A DNA stretch of 17,664 bases from contig DASZCG010000035.1 of NCBI GenBank assembly GCA_035943355.1, positions 1-17,664 on the forward strand, given 5' to 3'. Source of the stretch: 20CM-2-65-7 sp035943355. Its GTDB lineage: Bacteria; Gemmatimonadota; Gemmatimonadetes; Gemmatimonadales; GWC2-71-9. The translations under genes and the position numbers were made by a program. A model generated the notes under the pieces. The model was not told the origin of the DNA, made no database searches, and saw only the letters and a list, made by a program, of their open reading frames with translations. Numbering within the stretch: position 1 is the first letter of the stretch; every line of letters starts with the position of its first letter. Shown here piece by piece: positions 1 through 6,752 of this stretch.

Positions 1-636
1 CCGAATGCGTGCCACTGCGTGATCGATGAAATGCCCCGGGGTCCAGTCCGGAGTACAGCCGCAAATGTCGAACAAGAAGTTGTGCAGCATCTCCCCGCCG
101 CGCGGCGTATGCGCCACCTCGGGGTGAAACAACACCGCATAGATCGGCTTCTGGTCGTGCTGCATGCCGGCGACCGGTGCATTGGCGCTCGTCGCGGTCA
201 CGCGGAAGTGCGGCGGCGGCTCTTCGACGCGGTCCCCGTGGCTCGCCCAGACGATAGCGGTGGCGTGCGGCTCGAATCCCGCAAACAGACCCTTATTCTC
301 GCGGATCGCGATTTCGGCCCGGCCGTACTCGCGCTCGTTGGAGGGCACCACCTTGCCTCCCGCGAGCCGGGCGATGAGCTGCATGCCGTAGCAAATGCCC
401 AGAACCGGAGCCCCGAGGTCCAGGATCTTAGGATCGGCGGTTGGCGCGCCTTCATCAAACACGGAATTCGGACCGCCGGAGAGAATGATCCCTTTCGGAT
501 CGAACGTTCGGATGAATGCGAGGTCCGAACCTTTGGAGGCCGGATGGATCTCGCAGTAGACGCGCGCCTCGCGAATGCGGCGCGCAATGAGCTGCGTGAA
601 TTGTGAGCCGTAGTCGAGGATGAGAATCCGATTCAC
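1..636 (-). CDS. guaA: GMP synthase (glutamine-hydrolysing), N-terminal amidotransferase part, cut by window edge
   Basis: GuaA converts XMP to GMP with ATP and glutamine in the cytoplasm, the last step of guanine nucleotide synthesis. Only the first 212 residues lie in the window; they form the class I glutamine amidotransferase domain. The N-terminus reads ILILDYGSQ, the nucleophile elbow is GICYGMQ (Cys82), and the other triad residues are His171 and Glu173 in FHPEVAHT. The ATP-pyrophosphatase and dimerisation domains would follow beyond position 1. The start is GTG at 636-634, which shares a GTGA with the lysA stop, so translation is probably coupled to lysA. A stand-alone amidotransferase such as PabA/TrpG is less likely because the YGSQ and FHPEV.HT signatures are those of GuaA. 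It is the last visible gene of the leftward operon. Confidence 0.95.
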   Translation of the reverse strand, partial: MNRILILDYGSQFTQLIARRIREARVYCEIHPASKGSDLAFIRTFDPKGIILSGGPNSVFDEGAPTADPKILDLGAPVLGICYGMQLIARLAGGKVVPSNEREYGRAEIAIRENKGLFAGFEPHATAIVWASHGDRVEEPPPHFRVTATSANAPVAGMQHDQKPIYAVLFHPEVAHTPRGGEMLHNFLFDICGCTPDWTPGHFIDHAVARIR

Positions 637-1886
637 GCCTTGTACCACGTGGTGGGCTCGGCCGTCTCGCCTCGCACCAGGTCGTCCAGCGTCTCCCGTT
701 GCCGCGCGACGTAGTAGCGATCGCCGTCGACGACGACTTCGGGTGCACGCGGCCGCTGATTGTATGTCGAGGCCATGACGAAGCCGTACGCGCCGGTGCC
801 GAGCACGGCGAGGACCTCGCCGGGGCCGACCGAGACGAGCTTGCGGTCGAGCGCGAGGAAGTCGCCGGTCTCGCAGATGGGCCCGACCACGTTGACCACC
901 TCCTCCGGCCGCTTCCCGTCTCTCAGCGGAACGATCTCGTGATGCGCGTTGTAGTGGCTGGGCCGCACGAAATCCGACATGCCGGCGTCCACGATCACGT
1001 ACTCCTTGCCACCGGCGTGCTTGCGATAGAGCACGCGCGTCAGCAGGACGCCGGCGTTCGCCACCAGGTATCGGCCGGGCTCGCACAGCAGGCCCAGCCC
1101 CGCGGCGCTCACCGCCGGCACGACCGCATCGGCGAACGCCTTGGGGCTGGGCGCCTTCTCGTTGTGGTAGCGCACGCCCAATCCGCCGCCGACATCGAGT
1201 GCCTCCAGCGTATTGATGCCCGACGCGCGCATCGCGCTGACCAGCTCGAGCAATTTGATCGTGCCGCGATGGTAGGGCGTGACGTCGGTAATCTGGGAGC
1301 CGATGTGCATGGCGAGACCGCGGAGCACGAGGCGCGGTTCCGCCGCGATGCGCTTGGCGACGGTCACGACTTCATCGAAGGGGATGCCGAATTTCGCCGT
1401 CTTCTCGCCGGTCTTCATGTACAGATGCGACTCGATGGCGACGTCGGGGTTCACCCGAATGCCCACGCGCGCAGGCTTCTTGAGATCGTTCGCGACGGTG
1501 GTGAGCGTGTCCAGCTCACTGGTCGATTCGACATTGATGAAGCCCACGCCGGCCCGAATCGCTTCCGCGATCTCGGCGGCGGTCTTGCCGACGCCGGAGA
1601 ACACGATCCCATCGGGATCGAACTTTGCCATCAATGCGCGCCGCAGCTCGCCCACCGACACGATGTCGGCGCCGGCGCCCAGCTGCTTGAGCACCCGCAG
1701 CACGCCGAGGTTGCCGTTGGCCTTGACCGAGTAGCAGATGCGATGCCGGATGCCGTGCAGCGCGTCGTCGAGCGCGTTGTACTGCGCGCGAATCAGATTG
1801 GTGCTGTACACGTACGCCGGTGTCCCGATGCGATCCGCGATCGCCTGCAGCAGTCCCGGATCGAACCCTAGTACGCCTGCGCCCAC
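633..1886 (-). CDS. lysA: Diaminopimelate decarboxylase
   Basis: LysA is a PLP enzyme that decarboxylates meso-diaminopimelate to L-lysine, the last step of lysine synthesis, in the cytoplasm. The protein is about 417 residues, normal for the family. Fold-type III landmarks appear in order: CYSVKANGN with the PLP-binding lysine, MHIGSQI, the glycine-rich DVGGGLGVRY, CEPGRYLVANAG, DAGMSDFVRPSHYNAHHEI, and GPICETGDFLA with the active-site Cys-Glu. The frame is open far upstream, but that part lies antiparallel-frame within proS and does not resemble the family. I place the start at GTG 1886-1884, preceded by GGAGG at 4 bases and lying 19 bases inside the proS 3' end. It overlaps guaA by GTGA. 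Since it consumes the same diaminopimelate used in peptidoglycan, its place downstream of the mre/mrd genes makes metabolic sense. Confidence 0.95.
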   Translation of the reverse strand: MGAGVLGFDPGLLQAIADRIGTPAYVYSTNLIRAQYNALDDALHGIRHRICYSVKANGNLGVLRVLKQLGAGADIVSVGELRRALMAKFDPDGIVFSGVGKTAAEIAEAIRAGVGFINVESTSELDTLTTVANDLKKPARVGIRVNPDVAIESHLYMKTGEKTAKFGIPFDEVVTVAKRIAAEPRLVLRGLAMHIGSQITDVTPYHRGTIKLLELVSAMRASGINTLEALDVGGGLGVRYHNEKAPSPKAFADAVVPAVSAAGLGLLCEPGRYLVANAGVLLTRVLYRKHAGGKEYVIVDAGMSDFVRPSHYNAHHEIVPLRDGKRPEEVVNVVGPICETGDFLALDRKLVSVGPGEVLAVLGTGAYGFVMASTYNQRPRAPEVVVDGDRYYVARQRETLDDLVRGETAEPTTWYKA

Positions 1887-3361
1887 ACGGCCTCCGCCAC
1901 GCTGGGCGCGCCGCACCACATACAAGTGCGCGGGGCCTCCTTGCTGCGGAACTCGGGGTCGGGCAACACGCGAATCGTGGCGTTCGTCTGCTGCTTGATC
2001 TCCGCCTCGCAGGACGGCCGGCCGCAGAACCCGCCGTATGCAAACCCACCACTGCCCTTCATGAACTCGATGAACTGCGCTTTCGTCGCTCCACGAATCG
2101 AATTCTGCTCGCGGCGCTCGCGCGCGGCCGCGAACAGCGCCGCCTGGATTTCGTCCAGTGCGGCGGTGACCGCCGCCACGATGCCTTGCAGAGGTGTCGG
2201 CGTCTTCCCGCCGGTGCGGCGCGCCAGCACCGCCTGGCCACTCGCCAGGTCTCTCGGTCCGATCTCGAGCCGTACCGGAACGCCCAGCGCTTCCCATTCG
2301 AAGTACTTCGCACCGGGCTTCAGGCTGTCCCTGACATCCAGCTCGACACGCAGCCCGGCCTTCTCGAGATCAGCCTTCACCTGAGACCCGACACCAGACA
2401 CTTGTCCTCGCTCAGCGTCACTCTTCCAAATGGGGACAATCACGACCTGGACGGGCGCGAGCCTGGGTGGCGCGATGAGCCCATTGTCGTCCGAGTGGGT
2501 CATGATCAGCCCGCCGATCAACCGCGTGGACACCCCCCAGGAGGTATTCCAGACGTACGCGAGACCGCCCGCGGCCGTCTGATATTGCACGCTGAACGCC
2601 TTGGCGAAGTTCTGGCCGAGGTTGTGCGAGGTGCCTGCTTGCAACGCCTTGTTGTCCTGCATCAGCGCTTCGATGGCATAGGTCCGTAACGCACCGGCGA
2701 ACCGCTCGCTCTCCGTCTTCACGCCGGTGATCACGGGCATCGCCATCCACTGCTCGGCAAAGCGGCGGTAGATCCCGAGAATGGTTTGCGCCTCGCGCTC
2801 GGCGTCCGCCTCATCGACATGGGCCGTGTGCCCTTCCTGCCACAGGAACTCGGTGGTGCGCAGGAACAGCCGCGTCCGCAGCTCCCAGCGTACGACGTTG
2901 GCCCACTGATTCAGGAGCAGCGGCAAATCGCGGTAGCTCTGGATCCACTTGGCGAACATCGCGTAGATGATCGTTTCCGACGTCGGCCGAACGACCAGGG
3001 GCTCCTCCAGCGCCGAGCTGGGATCGACCGCGACGGCGGCCGTGCCCTCCTTGCCGGTCGCGCGCAGCCGCGTGTGCGTCACGACCGCGACTTCCTTCGC
3101 GAAGCCTTCGACATGCTCGGCTTCCTTGGCGAGGAAGCTCATCGGAATGAACAGCGGGAAGTACGCGTTGCGGTGCCCCGTCGCGCGGAACATGTCGTCC
3201 AGGGCGCCCTGCATCAGCTCCCAGATGCGATAGCCGTGTGGGCGAATCACCATGCAGCCGCGCACCGGCGAGTAGTCCGCCAGCTGGGCCTGAGCAATGA
3301 CGTCGCCGTACCACTCGCTGAAGTCCTTGGCGCGTGGTGTGATCTGTTTAGCTTGGGCCAT
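1868..3361 (-). CDS. proS: Prolyl-tRNA synthetase, archaeal/eukaryal type (ProS3)
   Basis: This class II synthetase charges tRNA-Pro in the cytoplasm. At 497 residues it is the short form without the bacterial INS editing domain. It carries a C-terminal zinc-binding region with Cys pairs (FCGRPSCEAE and TCMWCGAP) and ends in tyrosine (WAQAY), both typical of the archaeal/eukaryal type. Motif-like blocks are visible: RPTSETIIYAMFAKWIQSYRDLP, NQWANVVRWELRTRLFLRTTEFLWQEGHTAH, the anticodon-binding segment QVVIVPIWKSD, and GVPVRLEIGPRD. The ATG at 3361-3359 overlaps the hisS TAA by one base (TAATG). Around residues 321-328 the expected helix reads GQVSGVGSQV, encoded by a degenerate seven-base repeat (separate entry). 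No bacterial-type ProS is seen here. Confidence 0.95.
   Translation of the reverse strand: MAQAKQITPRAKDFSEWYGDVIAQAQLADYSPVRGCMVIRPHGYRIWELMQGALDDMFRATGHRNAYFPLFIPMSFLAKEAEHVEGFAKEVAVVTHTRLRATGKEGTAAVAVDPSSALEEPLVVRPTSETIIYAMFAKWIQSYRDLPLLLNQWANVVRWELRTRLFLRTTEFLWQEGHTAHVDEADAEREAQTILGIYRRFAEQWMAMPVITGVKTESERFAGALRTYAIEALMQDNKALQAGTSHNLGQNFAKAFSVQYQTAAGGLAYVWNTSWGVSTRLIGGLIMTHSDDNGLIAPPRLAPVQVVIVPIWKSDAERGQVSGVGSQVKADLEKAGLRVELDVRDSLKPGAKYFEWEALGVPVRLEIGPRDLASGQAVLARRTGGKTPTPLQGIVAAVTAALDEIQAALFAAARERREQNSIRGATKAQFIEFMKGSGGFAYGGFCGRPSCEAEIKQQTNATIRVLPDPEFRSKEAPRTCMWCGAPSVAEAVWAQAY
2378..2401 (-). repeat. Degenerate seven-base tandem repeat inside proS
   Basis: On the proS sense strand three heptamers follow one another, GTGTCTG, GTGTCGG and GTCTCAG, plus a trailing GTG. 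They encode the QVSGVGSQV stretch near residues 321-328, in the anticodon-binding domain. Comparison from memory with ProS3 relatives suggests that domain length is unchanged but a helix usually rich in Ala, Glu and Arg has been replaced by Gly/Ser/Val residues. The copies differ from each other, so this is an old or decayed repeat. Confidence 0.5.
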
Positions 3362-4614
3362 TAATCGAAATATCCGTTGAGCAGCTTGTCGATCGGTACC
3401 CTGGCCTCGGTGCCGGCCCGGAGATCCCGGACTACGGCGACGCCGGCTTTCCGCTCCTCGGGTCCGACGATCACCGCCCGGGGCGCGCCGCGTGCCGACG
3501 CGAGCTCGAGCTGCTTGCGCACGCCTGCATGCCGCAGTCCGTACTCGACCGCAATTCCCTTCTCCCGCATCGCGTGGGCGAGCCGCAGCATCGTCGGCAT
3601 GTCCTCGCCCCCGACCGCGACTAAAAAGGCGCCGAGCTCGATCGACGCCTTGGGGGGGGGGGCTACGCCGCGCTCCTTGAGGAGCTCCCCCAGTACAACA
3701 TCGCCCATGCCGAACCCCAGCGCCGGCAGGTCCAGCAGGCCGTCGTAGCGGCCGCCGCCGGCGATCGCGCGCAGCGTCTTCTTGGCGTCGAACAGCTCGA
3801 ACACGATCCCTGTGTAGTAGGCCAGGCCGCGCACGATCGTCAGATCGATCGAGACGAATGCGCCGAGCCCCATTGCTTCGAGGGATTGTACGGCCTCTCC
3901 CAGCGGCTCAGCCGCGGCGCCCGCTGCCTGAATCGCCTCGTTGCCGTCGAGTTCCGCAACGTCGAAGACGGCTGCCGTTTCCCGTTTCCCGTACCCCGTT
4001 TCCCGGAGCATCTCTTCGAGCACATTCCGCGGCACACGCTCGCTGCGATCGATCACCCCCAAAGCCGCCGGGAGCTGCTCCTCGGTCACTCCCCGGGACA
4101 TGAGCAGGGACTTCAGGACGCGCCGGTCCGAGATGCGCAGCTGCACATCCGTGGGTCCCAGGCCGAATGCGCGCATGATGTCCACCGCTGCTGCCATCAG
4201 CTCGGCATCAGCCAGGGGCGATGCCTCGCCGATGATGTCCATGTTCAGCTGAAAGTGCTCGCGCAGCCGCCCGCGCTGCTGCCGCTCGTAGCGAAACAGC
4301 TGCGGGATCGAGAACCAGCGGATGGGTTTCTTGAGCGCCTGCACCCGGGCCGCCACCATCCGCGCCAGGGTGGGCGTCATCTCCGGCCTCAGGGCGACGT
4401 CGCGGTCTCCCTTGTCCCGAAAGGTGTAGAGCTGCTGCACGATCTCCTCGCCGCTCTTCTTCGTGTACATCTCGAGCGACTCCAGGGGCGGCCCATCGTA
4501 TTCCTCAAACCCGTAGCGCCCGGCGACGCTGCGCCAGGTGGCAAAGATGTGGTTTCGGAGGGTCAGATCTTCAGGGTAAAAGTCGCGAAAGCCGGGTAGG
4601 GCTTTTCCTTGCAT
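3361..4614 (-). CDS. hisS: Histidyl-tRNA synthetase
   Basis: HisS charges tRNA-His in the cytoplasm as a class II dimer. The 417-residue protein has the family's blocks in order: LPGFRDFYPED at the N-terminus, LRPEMTPTLARMV (motif 1 region), FRYERQQRGRLREHFQLNMDIIG (motif 2), the histidine-specific VRGLAYYTGIVFELFD, AGGGRYDGL, and GFGMGDVVLGELL (motif 3), followed by the anticodon-binding domain. Its ATG at 4614 lies 9 bases after the folC stop with no clear Shine-Dalgarno sequence, so it probably relies on coupling. Two low-complexity tracts lie inside it: a G-rich heptamer repeat at residues about 204-214 (RETGYGKRET) and a run of 11 C coding for PPP at residues about 318-321. HisZ, the synthetase-like subunit of histidine synthesis, is excluded by the intact histidine motifs. 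Confidence 0.95.
   Translation of the reverse strand: MQGKALPGFRDFYPEDLTLRNHIFATWRSVAGRYGFEEYDGPPLESLEMYTKKSGEEIVQQLYTFRDKGDRDVALRPEMTPTLARMVAARVQALKKPIRWFSIPQLFRYERQQRGRLREHFQLNMDIIGEASPLADAELMAAAVDIMRAFGLGPTDVQLRISDRRVLKSLLMSRGVTEEQLPAALGVIDRSERVPRNVLEEMLRETGYGKRETAAVFDVAELDGNEAIQAAGAAAEPLGEAVQSLEAMGLGAFVSIDLTIVRGLAYYTGIVFELFDAKKTLRAIAGGGRYDGLLDLPALGFGMGDVVLGELLKERGVAPPPKASIELGAFLVAVGGEDMPTMLRLAHAMREKGIAVEYGLRHAGVRKQLELASARGAPRAVIVGPEERKAGVAVVRDLRAGTEARVPIDKLLNGYFD
3652..3662 (-). repeat. Eleven-base C homopolymer (sense strand) inside hisS
   Basis: A run of 11 G on the plus strand, 11 C on the hisS sense strand, codes for the end of an Ala codon and three Pro codons (GVAPPPKAS). It is the longest homopolymer noticed in the window. 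The reading frame is intact as given. It lies at the junction between the catalytic core and the anticodon-binding domain, where a loop is expected. Confidence 0.85.
3975..4005 (-). repeat. Heptamer tandem repeat CGGGAAA (4.4 copies) with G-quadruplex motif inside hisS
   Basis: On the hisS sense strand the 31 bases read as CGGGAAA, CGGGGTA, CGGGAAA, CGGGAAA, CGG: a period of seven with one divergent copy. The four G tracts of at least three, separated by loops of 3-4 bases, meet the usual G3+N1-7 definition of a G-quadruplex, and they are on the mRNA strand. The encoded peptide is RETGYGKRET. Because seven is not a multiple of three, gain or loss of one unit would shift the frame of hisS. Confidence 0.85.
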
Positions 4615-4623
4615 CGCAGCAAC

Positions 4624-5826
4624 TTAACCGACGGGCGCGAAGCCCGGCAAGCGAGCCATCGCGTCGCCGACGGTGTGAAACGATCCGGTGACGAGGACGG
4701 TGCCGGCGCCCGCCTGAATGTCTTCGAGCGCGTGCGTGAAGTCGGGATCGAAGTGCAGGAGCGCGTCGACGTCCTCGAGGGACCAGCGCTGCATCACGGG
4801 AATCGACGGAGGCACCGTCAACACCAGCTTATCGACGGCGGGTCGCAACGTGGCGAGCATGCCGCGCCAATCCTTGTCATTGCGGATCCCCACGAGGGCG
4901 TGCACGGGGCGAGGGAGCGGCGGATCGGCGGAGAGAATGGCGGCGGCCACGACGTTCATGCCGTCCGGGTTGTGGGCGACGTCAAAGATCCACTTGCCGC
5001 GCACCTCAAAGCGGCCCGGGATATAGGCGTCGGCGAAGCTGACGGGAAAATTCTTCCCCACCGGCCCGAACGGCTGCGGCAACGCATTCAAGACCGCATG
5101 TGCGACCAGCGCATTGGCGATCTGATGTCTGCCGCGCAGCCCGAGCTGCGTATCGCGCCGCGCGCGCAGCGTCGTATCCACCGTAATGATAGGCTCGGCG
5201 CCCCGGCGCCGGGCTTCCTTCACCAGCTCGGCCTGAATCTCCGGATTCGACTCGCCGGTGACAAACGGGACCTTGGGCTTGGCGATGCCGGCCTTCTCGC
5301 GGGCGATGCCCTTCAGGTCGTTGCCCAGGTAGTCCGTGTGCTCGAGCGCGATCTTCGTCACCGCGCTGACCAAGGGCGTGAGCACGTTCGTCGCGTCGAG
5401 GCGGCCGCCCAGCCCGACCTCGATCACGGCGATATCGACACCCCGCGCGGCGAGGTCGGCGAAGGCAATGGCGGTGGTCGCCTCGAAGAAGCTGGCCTCG
5501 AGTCGCTCGATGTGCGGCCGGAGCTCCGCGGTCCATTGCGTGAATGCGGCTTCACTGATCGGTACGCCGTTGACCGTGATCCGCTCGGTCGGCGAAATGA
5601 GATGCGGCGAGGTGTACAACCCGACGCGCCAGCCTTTCGCCTCCAGCTCATGGGCGACGAACGCGCAGGTGGAGCCCTTCCCGTTGGTCCCTCCGATGTG
5701 GATCGTGGGAAAGTGCCGCTCGGGGCGGCCCAGCACGTCCAGAAGTCCCTCGGTCGGACCGAGGCTCCATTTGATACGACCGGCTTGTCTGGCGAAGAGG
5801 TACTGGGAGGCGTCTTCGAAGGTCAG
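4624..5826 (-). CDS. folC: Folylpolyglutamate synthase / dihydrofolate synthase, with CTG start
   Basis: FolC adds glutamate to dihydropteroate and/or folates using ATP. It is a Mur-ligase relative acting in the cytoplasm. Landmarks are the P-loop HIGGTNGKGST, YTSPHL, IEVGLGGRLDATNV, ALEHTDYLG, REKAGI, RGRHQIANA and DVAHNPDG. The first in-frame GTG (5736) would delete the conserved N-terminal segment, yet the frame upstream of it reads LTFEDASQYLFARQ then RIKWSLGPTEGLLDVLGRPE, clearly FolC-like. An in-frame stop at 5838-5836 limits the gene, and the only near-cognate start before that segment is CTG at 5826-5824. That CTG forms CTGA with the accD stop, and GAGG lies 7 bases upstream. I therefore start here, giving 400 residues, close to family length. 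The start choice is inference; the family call is firm. Confidence 0.9.
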   Translation of the reverse strand: MTFEDASQYLFARQAGRIKWSLGPTEGLLDVLGRPERHFPTIHIGGTNGKGSTCAFVAHELEAKGWRVGLYTSPHLISPTERITVNGVPISEAAFTQWTAELRPHIERLEASFFEATTAIAFADLAARGVDIAVIEVGLGGRLDATNVLTPLVSAVTKIALEHTDYLGNDLKGIAREKAGIAKPKVPFVTGESNPEIQAELVKEARRRGAEPIITVDTTLRARRDTQLGLRGRHQIANALVAHAVLNALPQPFGPVGKNFPVSFADAYIPGRFEVRGKWIFDVAHNPDGMNVVAAAILSADPPLPRPVHALVGIRNDKDWRGMLATLRPAVDKLVLTVPPSIPVMQRWSLEDVDALLHFDPDFTHALEDIQAGAGTVLVTGSFHTVGDAMARLPGFAPVG

Positions 5827-6680
5827 TCGGCGGCCTCAGCCGGCCACGCGCCGGTCATATGGCGCAGCAGCTGCGCGCCCGTGTCCCGCAACTCGCCGCG
5901 CGGTACGACGGTGTCGACCATCCCGTGCTCGAGCAGGAACTCGGCGGTCTGGAAGCCCTCCGGCAAGTCCTGGCCGATGGTCTGTTTGATCACACGCGGG
6001 CCCGCAAAGCCGATCACAGCGCCGGGCTCGGCGAGGATGATGTCGCCCTGCATGGCGTAGGAAGCCGACACGCCCCCAGTGGTCGGATTGGTCAGGACGG
6101 ACACGAACGGCACTCCCGCGCTCTGGAGCTCGGCAATCACAACCGATGTCTTGGCCATTTGCATGAGCGACAACACACCCTCCTGCATGCGGGCGCCGCC
6201 GGAGGCGGAGATGAGGATCAGGGGCGTGCGCTTATCGATCGCGTGGCGCGTCAGCCGGGCGATCTTCTCACCCACCACCGAACCCATCGAGCCACCCATG
6301 AACGCGAAGTCCATTACGCCGAGGCTGATAGGCATGCCATGCAGGCGGGCGTAGCCCGTGCGGATCGCGTCCAATGGGCCCGCCTTCTTCGTGGCGGCCT
6401 GCACGCGCTCGGCGTAGTTCTCGAACTTCAGAGGATCGGCGGACTTCAGCGAAGCAAACAGCTCGTGCCAGGAACCCTCATCGATCAGCAGATCGATGTA
6501 TTCCTGCGCCGTAATGCGGCGATGATAGCCGCAATTGGGACAGACATTCAGGGCGCGGACGAACCGCTCTCGAATGTCTACGTGGCCGCATTGATCACAC
6601 TTTTCCCACGCGTCTGCCGGGATCTCGAGCTTGACACGCTCGGAAGTGCGCGGCTTACGTTCTTTTTTGAACCAGGCCAT
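5823..6680 (-). CDS. accD: Acetyl-CoA carboxylase, carboxyltransferase beta subunit
   Basis: AccD with AccA transfers carboxyl from biotin to acetyl-CoA to give malonyl-CoA, the first committed step of fatty-acid synthesis. The 285-residue protein starts MAWFKKERKPR, a typical AccD opening. It has an N-terminal zinc ribbon CDQCGHV and CPNCGYH, then the crotonase-fold carboxyltransferase core: MDFAFMGGSMGSVVGEKI, SASGGARMQEG, VLTNPTTGGVSASYAMQGD, GFAGPRVIKQTI. The start is ATG 6680; an ATG three codons earlier (6689) is possible, and neither has a good Shine-Dalgarno. It lies 72 bases after rodA, the widest gap in the operon, and its stop overlaps the folC CTG. No accA is in the window. Confidence 0.95.
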   Translation of the reverse strand: MAWFKKERKPRTSERVKLEIPADAWEKCDQCGHVDIRERFVRALNVCPNCGYHRRITAQEYIDLLIDEGSWHELFASLKSADPLKFENYAERVQAATKKAGPLDAIRTGYARLHGMPISLGVMDFAFMGGSMGSVVGEKIARLTRHAIDKRTPLILISASGGARMQEGVLSLMQMAKTSVVIAELQSAGVPFVSVLTNPTTGGVSASYAMQGDIILAEPGAVIGFAGPRVIKQTIGQDLPEGFQTAEFLLEHGMVDTVVPRGELRDTGAQLLRHMTGAWPAEAAD

Positions 6681-6752
6681 TCGCGCCATATAAGTGACGA
6701 AGCGCACAATCTGTGACCGCCATTGGGCCGACGCCAGCCCCAAAGACCTAAC

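Noticed and set aside
699..1871. A 390-codon open frame on the plus strand opposite lysA
   Set aside because: It is rich in Arg, His, Ala and Asp with no family resemblance and is the expected antisense shadow of a high-GC gene whose own frame is clearly lysA.
1887..2297. Long N-terminal extension of lysA in frame upstream of GTG 1886
   Set aside because: The extension lies in another frame of proS, is Arg/Gly-rich and does not resemble any decarboxylase N-terminus.
4609..6060. A 483-codon open frame on the plus strand opposite folC and accD
   Set aside because: It spans two well-identified genes in antisense and has shadow composition. No ribosome site or known motif supports it.
6681..6752. 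Possible accD promoter in the rodA/accD gap (TATATG near 6692-6687)
   Set aside because: A TATATG lies close to the accD start, but no acceptable -35 box is found at a 16-19 base spacing, so it was not listed as a feature.
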